Source: CALFXN01 sp937957815 (lineage in GTDB: Bacteria; Synergistota; Synergistia; Synergistales; Aminobacteriaceae). Taken from it: a DNA stretch of 23,779 nt. A program made the position numbers and the translations under genes. Of this stretch, positions 1-5,697 are shown piece after piece. How positions within the stretch are numbered: the first letter of the stretch is position 1; every line of letters begins with the position of its first letter. Location: contig DAIQNX010000044.1 in the NCBI GenBank assembly GCA_036788195.1, positions 1 through 23,779 on the forward strand, in the 5' to 3' direction. Below the pieces are notes generated by a model. The model saw only the letters and a list, made by a program, of their open reading frames with translations. It did not search any database and was not told the origin of the DNA.

Positions 1-29
1 ACAAGCGCAAAACATGAAAGCTTCTTCAT
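1..29 (-). CDS. Start of a gene leaving the window (partial; possible signal peptide)
   Basis: Only nine complete codons are visible, reading MKKLSCFAL from an ATG at 29-27. They are preceded at the right distance (9 nt) by a near-perfect Shine-Dalgarno AAAAGGAGG at 47-39. A Met-Lys-Lys start followed by hydrophobic residues looks like the beginning of a secretion signal or lipoprotein signal, but this is inference from nine residues. The gene body lies to the left of the window, so its product cannot be named. It sits behind a long structured leader and its own promoter, described separately. Confidence 0.6.
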
Positions 30-277
30 CCAGTAATTCCTCCTTTTCGGAAAGAATCTGCATTATGAGAACCGATCGGGCTTACCGGAGTCCGAATTCC
101 CCGGGTCGCCGCTTCCGAAAAATCACCAACACTTCATACCACGCGCGCGATATTCCGTTGTCGGTACCCTTCTCCGGTGGGCGGATCCCCCCTTCCGTTC
201 GAATGAATCAGGCTGCCAGATATCTCATGGTACCCGTCCGATGCGGCCCGCCGAAAGGCGGACACCCCGCATCCGCG
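30..277 (-). promoter_or_regulatory. Structured 5' leader of the left-edge gene, possible riboswitch
   Basis: About 240 nt separate the likely transcription start (near 271) from the ATG at 29, with no convincing ORF. Seen in the minus-strand RNA: a compound hairpin with outer arms 273-267 and 246-240 (GATGCGG/CCGCATC) and inner arms CCGCC/GGCGG (261-257, 252-248) closing a four-base loop. Two copies of GGGTACC lie at 235-229 and 169-163; their GGTACC cores are self-complementary and could pair. A 9-bp helix joins TTTTCGGAA (121-113) to TTCCGAAAA (52-44), and its 3' arm overlaps the first bases of the Shine-Dalgarno. This architecture, a 5' folded domain plus an RBS-masking helix, is what a translational riboswitch looks like. 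I could not match it to a known class. Confidence 0.4.
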
Positions 278-301
278 ATTATAGCAGATTCTACGGAATC
301 T
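278..301 (-). promoter_or_regulatory. Extended -10 promoter with palindromic operator candidate
   Basis: On the minus strand TGC is followed by a perfect TATAAT (283-278), an extended -10. No good -35 is seen; TTGGTG at 307-302 is a weak candidate with 18-bp spacing. The spacer holds a perfect inverted repeat, AGATTC-CGTA-GAATCT (286-301), in a typical place for a repressor site. The 190 bases between here and the next promoter at 492 hold nothing I recognise. Confidence 0.6.
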
Positions 302-491
302 CACCAAGAAACGCAAGCGAATATGTCCCGTAGTGACCACATTCGGGAGAGTTTTCCGCGCGGGTTGCGGGATATACGGACCAAGTTTACACACTCCGTT
401 TATGATGTCAAGTATTTTCGTTTTCTTAAGCGGGCTTCTCATGCCTGTATCCGTGCGGTTCCGCGGCGTATTCGCGCCGGACACCCCGGGA

Positions 492-500
492 TGGTATAAT
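492..500 (+). promoter_or_regulatory. Extended -10 promoter for the DUF3343-CoADR operon
   Basis: TGG followed by a perfect TATAAT (495-500) lies 43 bp before the DUF3343 start codon. The -35 region (about 471-476, TTCGCG) is poor, as expected for an extended -10 promoter. The predicted start is near 507, giving a short leader with AGGAG at 531-535. Confidence 0.6.
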
Positions 501-542
501 GCGCCTCGCATACTATTCTTCCGATACGACAGGAGCGATTCG

Positions 543-770
543 ATGAAGTGTCTGGCGACGTTTCACATCACGAGCATGGCGATTCTCTTCGAACGCACGC
601 TTCGGAAAGAGGGGCTCACGGTGAAGGTCGTCCCCGTCCCCCGGCAGCTTTCCGCCAGCTGCGGCCTCGCGTGCGAATTCCCCTGCGACGCGACGGAGCG
701 TGTGAAGGCGGTCTGCGCGGAGCGCAAGATCGAGACCGCGGGCTTCCATACGCTCGACGATCAGCAATAG
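543..770 (+). CDS. DUF3343 family protein, putative Se/S carrier-like
   Basis: This 75-residue protein matches the small DUF3343 (putative Se/S carrier protein-like) family in length and pattern: MKCLATFHITSMAILFERTL at the N-terminus, then a central Ser-Cys-Gly segment. Cysteines at 40, 44 and 48 (SCGLACEFPC) are candidate chalcogen-carrying residues; Cys40 in the SCG motif is the family-typical one. The ATG at 543 is chosen because AGGAG lies 7 nt upstream and the family length fits; the frame stays open further upstream but without an RBS. It is 25 nt upstream of the CoA-disulfide reductase/rhodanese gene, so the two are surely co-transcribed. This suggests it hands sulfane sulfur or selenium to, or takes it from, that enzyme. 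The family's biochemical role is unproven. Confidence 0.8.
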   Translation: MKCLATFHITSMAILFERTLRKEGLTVKVVPVPRQLSASCGLACEFPCDATERVKAVCAERKIETAGFHTLDDQQ

Positions 771-795
771 ACGATACCGAGAGGGAGGAATGAAC

Positions 796-2481
796 ATGAC
801 ACGGCGCGTGGTTATCGTCGGAGGCGTCGCCTGCGGCGCGAAGACGGCCTCGAGGCTCATGCGCGTCTGCGCGGACGCTCAGGTGACGGTTCTCGAGAAG
901 GGCGACTGGGTGAGTTACGCGGGGTGCGGGCTGCCGTACTACGTCGGCGGCGTGGTGTCCGAATACCGGCAGCTCGCCGGAACCGCGCTCGGCGTCATGC
1001 GCGACGCGGCGTACTTCCGCGGCGTCAAGGGCGTCGAGGTACTGACGCGGCATATGGCGACGCGCATCGACCGGGCGAACAGGATCCTCCGCGCGACGGA
1101 CCTGAACACCGGCGAGGAGAGGACTTTCCCTTACGACGCGCTCGTCCTCGCGACCGGCGCGTCTCCGATCCGTCCTCCGATTCCCGGCGTCGACTCGGGG
1201 CGGGTTTATACGCTCTGGACGATGCCGGACGCCCTCGCGATGCGCGACGCGGTCGACTCGGGAACCGTACGGAACGCCGTGATCGTGGGCGCCGGGCTCG
1301 TCGGCATGGAGATGGTCGAAAGCCTCGTGAACCGCGGAATCCGCGTCTCCGTCGTCGACGCTCTCGCGACGCCCCTGCCGGCCGTGTTCGACGGCGAATT
1401 CGGCTTGCGCCTGAAAAAGTGCATGGAACGCCACAACGTCGAGTTCCACGGCGGCGAGAAGGTTCTCGAGATAGAGGGAGAAGGCGGAACCGCGAAGTCG
1501 GTGCGGACGGATGCGCGGACGCTGCCGTCCGATATGGTGCTGCTGTCGGTCGGCGTCCGCCCGAACACGAGCCTCGCAAAGGACGCGGGGCTCGAGCTCG
1601 GGGCGCGGGGGGCGATCGTGGTCGACGAACGGATGCGCACGAGCGATCCATATATATATGCCGGCGGAGACTGCGCCGAAACGGTGAATTTCCTGACGGG
1701 AAAGCGCGTCTGGCAACCGATGGGGTCGACGGCGAACCGCCAGGGGCGCGTGATCGCCGATGCGATCGCCGGACTTCCGGCCATGTTCCGCGGCGTTCAG
1801 GGCACCGGGATCCTCAAGTTCTTCGAGCTGACGGCCGGAAAGACGGGCCTGACGGACGCCGAGGTCCTCGAGGCCGGGCTCGACCCCGTCGCGGTCACGG
1901 TGGTCGGCGGCGATATCCCGCACTTCATGCCGGGCGCCGGATCGCTGACGATGCGCCTGTCGTGCGAGCGGAAGAGCCGCCGTGTCCTCGGACTCCAGCT
2001 TCTCGGCAACGGCAGGGGCGACAAGCGGCTCGACGCGGCCGTGAACGCCATCGCGTCGGGGATGACCGTCGACGATCTCGCGGACGCGGACCTCGCGTAC
2101 GCGCCGCCGTTCTCCACGGCGCTCGATATGCTGACGCACGCCGCGAACGCGCTCCGCAACAAACTCGACGGCCTCATGCCCTCGTACAGCGCGACGGAAC
2201 TCGCCGCGAAGTTCGAACGCGGCGAGACTCCGCTGCTTCTGGACGTTCGGACCGCTCCCGAGCTCGACGCGCAGGGGCGTCTGCCGTACGACTTCATCCA
2301 CATTCCGCTCGGGCAGCTTCGGAATCGCGCGGGAGAACTTCCGAAGGACCGCGAGATCGTGACGTTCTGCAAGGTTTCGATCCGCGGATGGGACGCCCTC
2401 TGCATCCTGCGGCACCTCGGATTCGAGCGCGTCGCGGTTCTCGAAGGCGGCGTGATGGGCTGGCCCTATTCGCTCAGATAG
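796..2481 (+). CDS. CoA-disulfide reductase with C-terminal rhodanese domain
   Basis: A 561-residue FAD- and NAD(P)H-dependent oxidoreductase of the CoADR-RHD type. The N-terminal FAD-binding motif VVIVGGVACGAKTA is followed by SYAGCGLPYY with the single redox cysteine at residue 44. A second dinucleotide fold (IVGAGLVGMEM) and the FAD-contacting YAGGDCAE follow. The dimerization domain ends in YAPPFSTALDMLTHAAN, and a rhodanese domain occupies about residues 465-561 with active-site loop CKVSIRG (Cys525). Relatives reduce CoA disulfide or persulfide, or polysulfide, in the cytoplasm. The ATG at 796 is preferred over an in-frame ATG at 790 because GGAGG at 784-788 is then 7 nt away. The last 16 bases overlap the end of the convergent DUF2156 gene. 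Which sulfur species is the true substrate cannot be told from sequence. Confidence 0.88.
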   Translation: MTRRVVIVGGVACGAKTASRLMRVCADAQVTVLEKGDWVSYAGCGLPYYVGGVVSEYRQLAGTALGVMRDAAYFRGVKGVEVLTRHMATRIDRANRILRATDLNTGEERTFPYDALVLATGASPIRPPIPGVDSGRVYTLWTMPDALAMRDAVDSGTVRNAVIVGAGLVGMEMVESLVNRGIRVSVVDALATPLPAVFDGEFGLRLKKCMERHNVEFHGGEKVLEIEGEGGTAKSVRTDARTLPSDMVLLSVGVRPNTSLAKDAGLELGARGAIVVDERMRTSDPYIYAGGDCAETVNFLTGKRVWQPMGSTANRQGRVIADAIAGLPAMFRGVQGTGILKFFELTAGKTGLTDAEVLEAGLDPVAVTVVGGDIPHFMPGAGSLTMRLSCERKSRRVLGLQLLGNGRGDKRLDAAVNAIASGMTVDDLADADLAYAPPFSTALDMLTHAANALRNKLDGLMPSYSATELAAKFERGETPLLLDVRTAPELDAQGRLPYDFIHIPLGQLRNRAGELPKDREIVTFCKVSIRGWDALCILRHLGFERVAVLEGGVMGWPYSLR

Positions 2482-3359
2482 GTCACGCGGCACTTCCGGA
2501 TGAAGGAGGCGGGGTGGTAGCTCATCTTCGCCTCCCGCATCCCGGGGTCGCCCAGGTCTTCCTCCCGGTTGACCCACGCGAACGAGGTCGCCGTGCGTTC
2601 GAGGAATATCGCGTTGATGGCCTGGTAGACGCCCGGATAGCGGGTGAACCCCTTTTCGAAGTGGATTTCGACGGTATCCGCCGAGAGCGCCTCGGCGATC
2701 GTATAGGCGACGAGCGTTCCGTCGACGGACAGCGCCCCTCCGAGCAGGCCGGGAAGATCCCCCCACGACGTGAGAACGTGCGTAATCGCGCGGTTTTCCT
2801 CGCGCAGCCCCGGCGTGCCGTCGCAGTTGCGCCACCGGCACCACTCCCCCTGCATGAGCAGGATCTCCTCCACGGTTTCCGGCGTAATCTCCCGGTAGGT
2901 CCAGTCGCAGGATTCCATGAATTTCCGGACGCGGCTTTTCTTCGTGCGGAAGCGGTTTCCCGGAAGGTCGACGAGGTCGCTTCTCCTGTGGACGTATTCC
3001 CAGAGGTTCCGCCGGTTTTCGGCGGCGACCCGCGCGCCGAGCCGGCGCTTCCAGATCAGCGCGAGCGGCGCCGGGACGTGGTCGAAGACCGCGCCTTCGG
3101 GCCAGAGACGCCGGAAGACTCCGTCCCAGTCGCGGTTCCAGTCGCCCGCCGGGGCGTAGAGCAGCGGGGCCGGACGCGTCTCGCGGATCCAGAAGAGGTC
3201 GGGCGTCTCGGGATCCGTCGCCCACTCGTAGCCGCACTCTTCGCGCCACGCCTGGAGCGTGACGAACGAATAGTCGCCCGCGGCGAGCGGCATCTTCCGG
3301 CACGCGCGGAGGTAGTCGTCGCGGTCGGCCTGCGAGACCGGACGGAAGTCGAGCGTCAT
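2466..3359 (-). CDS. DUF2156 protein, copy 2 (LPG-synthase C-terminal-like acyltransferase fold)
   Basis: This 297-residue soluble protein belongs to the DUF2156 family, which shares its GNAT-like fold with the C-terminal domain of phosphatidylglycerol lysyltransferases. Visible family features are the tryptophan-rich N-terminal half (YSFVTLQAW, then a GDWNRDW segment) and the conserved C-terminal half: GEWCRWRNC, AYTIAEAL, EIHFEKGF, GVYQAINAIF and VNREEDLG. It starts 4 nt after the stop of its upstream paralogue with no strong RBS of its own, so translation is probably coupled. The two proteins align along their whole length, with long near-identical stretches in the C-terminal half, and are a tandem duplication. 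The acceptor and donor are unknown; aminoacyl or acyl transfer to a lipid or envelope component is only the family expectation. Confidence 0.75.
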   Translation of the reverse strand: MTLDFRPVSQADRDDYLRACRKMPLAAGDYSFVTLQAWREECGYEWATDPETPDLFWIRETRPAPLLYAPAGDWNRDWDGVFRRLWPEGAVFDHVPAPLALIWKRRLGARVAAENRRNLWEYVHRRSDLVDLPGNRFRTKKSRVRKFMESCDWTYREITPETVEEILLMQGEWCRWRNCDGTPGLREENRAITHVLTSWGDLPGLLGGALSVDGTLVAYTIAEALSADTVEIHFEKGFTRYPGVYQAINAIFLERTATSFAWVNREEDLGDPGMREAKMSYHPASFIRKCRVTYLSE

Positions 3360-3363
3360 GGGG

Positions 3364-4293
3364 TCAGCCGAGCCACGTCACGCGGTATTTTTTGAGGTAT
3401 CCGGAAGGGTTGTACGACTCCTTCGCCTGTCTGATCGATTCGCTGCCCATGTCCTGTTCGCGGTTTACGCGGCGGTACGCCGAGCCTGAGCGCTCGAGAA
3501 AGGTCTGGTTGATCGCCTGGTAGATTCCCTTGTAGTCGGTGAATCCCTTCTCGAAGTGAATCACGAGCATATCCGGCCCTCCCGACGAAAGCCCTTCGGC
3601 GATCGTGTAGGCCACGGGGCGTCCGTCGACGCGGAGCAGCCCTCCCATGAGTCCGGGAAGGTTGTCCCAGTCGCAGAGGATTCTCGTGATCGCGTGGTTC
3701 TCCGCCCTGAGCCCCGGCGTGTCGTCGCAGTTGCGCCACCGGCACCAGTCGCCCTGAAGGGCGAGGATTTCGTCGATGTCGTCGCGTCCGATCTCCTCGT
3801 AGGTCCAGTCGTAGAGCCTGCGGAACTGCATGAGAAGGTTCCGCTTCGCATGGAGGCGGTTGCCCTTCAGCGAGATCAGGTCCCCGACCGGGTAGACGTA
3901 TTCCCATTCGGATCGCTGCTCCTCGATACGCGCGTGCGTTCCGAGGGTGCGCCGCCAGATTTCCGAGAGCGGCTCCGGGACTCTCTCGAAGACCGCCCCT
4001 TCGGGAAAGAGCCTCTTGAGCATGGGCTTCCAGTCGACGCCAATCCAGTTTCCCACGGGGGCCCAGTTCGTGGGAAGCGGCGACATGATCCGCAGCCAGC
4101 AGAACCCGGAGTCGAAGGCCCATTCGTACCTGCGCTCGTCCGTCCACGCCCAGAGATTCACGAACGTGTAGTCCGACGTCCATTCCTGACACGCCCCGTA
4201 GAGAGCGACATATTCCCCGCGCCTCCCGAGATCCAGCAGGTCGTATTTCAGCGCCACCCGCTCCACCCCATTTCGGTCGTTCTTGGGGGTCAT
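3364..4293 (-). CDS. DUF2156 protein, copy 1 (LPG-synthase C-terminal-like acyltransferase fold)
   Basis: About 309 residues, paralogous to the downstream gene. Shared landmarks are YTFVNLWAW, GDWCRWRNCDDTPGL, PVAYTIAEGL, VIHFEKGF, GIYQAINQTFLE and VNREQDMG. No membrane segment or signal peptide is seen, unlike full-length MprF proteins, which carry a large membrane domain. The start is uncertain. The ATG at 4293 is embedded in a TATAATG with no RBS; a GTG at 4257 (VALKYDLL) has a G-rich stretch GGGGTGGAG upstream and may be the true start, giving 297 residues, the same length as the paralogue. It follows the amidohydrolase on the same strand, separated by a strong hairpin. Confidence 0.75.
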   Translation of the reverse strand: MTPKNDRNGVERVALKYDLLDLGRRGEYVALYGACQEWTSDYTFVNLWAWTDERRYEWAFDSGFCWLRIMSPLPTNWAPVGNWIGVDWKPMLKRLFPEGAVFERVPEPLSEIWRRTLGTHARIEEQRSEWEYVYPVGDLISLKGNRLHAKRNLLMQFRRLYDWTYEEIGRDDIDEILALQGDWCRWRNCDDTPGLRAENHAITRILCDWDNLPGLMGGLLRVDGRPVAYTIAEGLSSGGPDMLVIHFEKGFTDYKGIYQAINQTFLERSGSAYRRVNREQDMGSESIRQAKESYNPSGYLKKYRVTWLG

Positions 4294-4298
4294 TATAC

Positions 4299-4337
4299 GC
4301 TGTATCTCCCGGAAAATTTCATTTCGGGAGATACAGC
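4299..4337 (-). terminator. Strong hairpin after the amidohydrolase gene
   Basis: The perfect 13-bp inverted repeat GCTGTATCTCCCG (4299-4311) / CGGGAGATACAGC (4325-4337) can be extended by three pairs into the loop, one of them G-U. It begins 14 bp past the amidohydrolase stop. No U-run follows on the minus strand, so it may be an inefficient terminator, an mRNA-stabilizing end or an operator. A TATAAT (4297-4292, minus) abuts it and could start the DUF2156 transcript. Confidence 0.5.
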
Positions 4338-4351
4338 CTTCTGAAGCGACG

Positions 4352-5512
4352 TTACGCCCGGTAGGCGACCTCGCCGTTCACGAACGTGAAGCGCACGGTC
4401 GTGCGCGCGTCGAGCGGATCGCCGTCCCACACGACGACGTCGGCGTCCTTGCCCGGTTCGATCGTTCCGACGCGATCCTCGATCCCGAGATGCTCCGCCG
4501 CGCCGAGCGTGACGCACCGGAGCGCCGCCTCGCGCGGCAGTCCCGCCTTGACGGCGAGCGCGACACACACGGACAGGTGCTCGAGCGGGATGACGGGGTG
4601 GTCGGTGATGATGCAGAGGTGCACCCCGGCCTTGTAGAGGATGGGCAGGGTCTCCCACGTCTTGTTGCGCAGCTCGATCTTCGGCTTGCCCGTCAGCGTC
4701 GGACCGACCGCCGCCATAACGTTGTTCTCCGCGAGGAAGTCCGCGATCAGGTGCCCTTCCGTGCAGTGCTCGATCGTGAGTCGGACGCCGAATTCCTTCG
4801 CGATCCGAACGGCCGTCGCGATATCGTCGCACCTGTGGGCGTGAACGCGGAGCGGCATCGTCCCGTTGAGCACCGGAAGCATGGCCTCCCACGCGAGATT
4901 GCGCTCGAAGGCGTCACCCTTCGCCTCCGCCTGCTCCCTCTTCGCCCGGTAGTTCGCGGCGTTCACGAGCGCCGTGCGCATCAGCGCGGCGTTGCCCATC
5001 CGCGTGTTGGGCAGCTTGTTCTTTTCCTTGTAGATGCGGATCGGGTTTTCGCCGAGCGCGGCCTTCATCCCCGAGGGGGCGGCGACGACCATCCGGTCGA
5101 CGACATCCACCTTCGTTTTGATGATGGCTCCCTGCCCGCCGATGACGTTGCCGCTACCGGGCAGCGTCTGGACGCACGTGACGCCGCCGCGGAGCGCGTC
5201 GGCGAAGGCCGTGTCGTCCTGGTAGATCGCGTCGAGGATCCTGAGCTGGGGCGCGATCGGGTCGACCATGTCGTTCGCGTCTTCCATCGCTTCCGGAAAC
5301 CCCTCGCAAAACGTCCCGATGTGCGTGTGCGCGTCGATGAAGCCGGGCGTCACCGTGGCGCCGGCCGCGTCGATGATCTCGCACCCCGCGGGCGCCGTTC
5401 CCCTCTCTTCGACGGACACGATCTTTCCGCCGTCGATCACGACGCAGGCGTCGCGAAGCGTCCGTCCGGCCATCGTCTCGACCGTTCCGTGGATCAGAGC
5501 TTTTTTCGTCAT
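4352..5512 (-). CDS. Metal-dependent amidohydrolase (COG1228 type)
   Basis: A 386-residue cytoplasmic amidohydrolase with the composite beta-sandwich plus TIM-barrel layout. The first metal-binding motif is TPGFIDAHTHIG (His62, His64). Further barrel motifs are a GGVTCVQTLPGSGNVIGGQG segment, TIEHCTEGHL carrying a metal-ligand histidine, and ITDHPVIPLE carrying the catalytic-type Asp. The C-terminal strand region GTIEPGKDADVVVWDGDPL is typical of the superfamily. The ATG at 5512 is chosen because GGGAGG lies 7-8 nt upstream; an earlier in-frame ATG at 5554 lacks an RBS. The superfamily hydrolyses cyclic amides, N-acyl amino acids or dipeptides, and the substrate here is unknown. It is not recognisably imidazolonepropionase although it falls in the same broad group. 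Confidence 0.82.
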   Translation of the reverse strand: MTKKALIHGTVETMAGRTLRDACVVIDGGKIVSVEERGTAPAGCEIIDAAGATVTPGFIDAHTHIGTFCEGFPEAMEDANDMVDPIAPQLRILDAIYQDDTAFADALRGGVTCVQTLPGSGNVIGGQGAIIKTKVDVVDRMVVAAPSGMKAALGENPIRIYKEKNKLPNTRMGNAALMRTALVNAANYRAKREQAEAKGDAFERNLAWEAMLPVLNGTMPLRVHAHRCDDIATAVRIAKEFGVRLTIEHCTEGHLIADFLAENNVMAAVGPTLTGKPKIELRNKTWETLPILYKAGVHLCIITDHPVIPLEHLSVCVALAVKAGLPREAALRCVTLGAAEHLGIEDRVGTIEPGKDADVVVWDGDPLDARTTVRFTFVNGEVAYRA

Positions 5513-5533
5513 GACCTTCCCTCCCTGAATTCC

Positions 5534-5565
5534 GGCGTCCGTTCCGGACGCCACCGGATATTGTA
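5534..5565 (-). promoter_or_regulatory. Probable promoter and hairpin/operator of the amidohydrolase gene
   Basis: A minus-strand TACAAT (5565-5560) could be the -10. Just downstream, at the start of the predicted transcript, is a perfect 8-bp inverted repeat GGCGTCCG-TTC-CGGACGCC (5534-5552). It may be an operator or a 5' hairpin. No convincing -35 was found. Confidence 0.35.
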
Positions 5566-5600
5566 CACGATCCGGGTCTCGGAATTTTTACTGACCAATA

Positions 5601-5628
5601 TTGACAAGATCGGAAAATCGGCTATACT
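5601..5628 (+). promoter_or_regulatory. Sigma70-type promoter of dnaK
   Basis: A perfect TTGACA (5601-5606) and TATACT (5623-5628) are separated by 16 bp, about 70 bp before the dnaK ATG. The leader carries GGGAG at 5688-5692 as RBS. No CIRCE element (TTAGCACTC-N9-GAGTGCTAA) is present. Confidence 0.8.
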
Positions 5629-5697
5629 GTCGCATAGGTCAGGGAAAATCAGACTCAAGCGGCCATTCGGAGCCGCAACGTCAGGAGGGAGACTCGA

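Noticed and set aside
163..169. GGGTACC in the left-edge leader taken as part of a T-box
   Set aside because: The T-box consensus needs GGTGGNACCGCG-like context plus a terminator with the complementary strand; neither is present.
240..275. Compound hairpin resembling the start of a fluoride riboswitch
   Set aside because: The conserved AAC-GC loop and GCTGATG pairing segment are missing, and the outer arms close too early.
134..511. 125-codon minus-strand frame across the left-edge leader
   Set aside because: It overlaps a promoter and a structured leader, has no RBS and no recognisable protein features.
1650..1662. TATATATAT run as a promoter
   Set aside because: It encodes Tyr-Ile-Tyr in the conserved YIYAGGDCAE segment of the CoADR, and no gene starts downstream.
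616..3303. 895-codon open frame on the minus strand opposite the CoADR-rhodanese gene
   Set aside because: Arg/Gly/Ala/Asp-rich translation without any domain, no RBS; a shadow of GC-rich codon use. Similar long shadow frames at 924-3395, 5601-7628, 9126-11588 and 15657-17900 are rejected for the same reason.
4352..5512. Amidohydrolase as imidazolonepropionase (HutI) partnering the urocanase homologue
   Set aside because: It shows general COG1228 features but not HutI-specific segments, and it lies in another transcription unit about 9 kb away.
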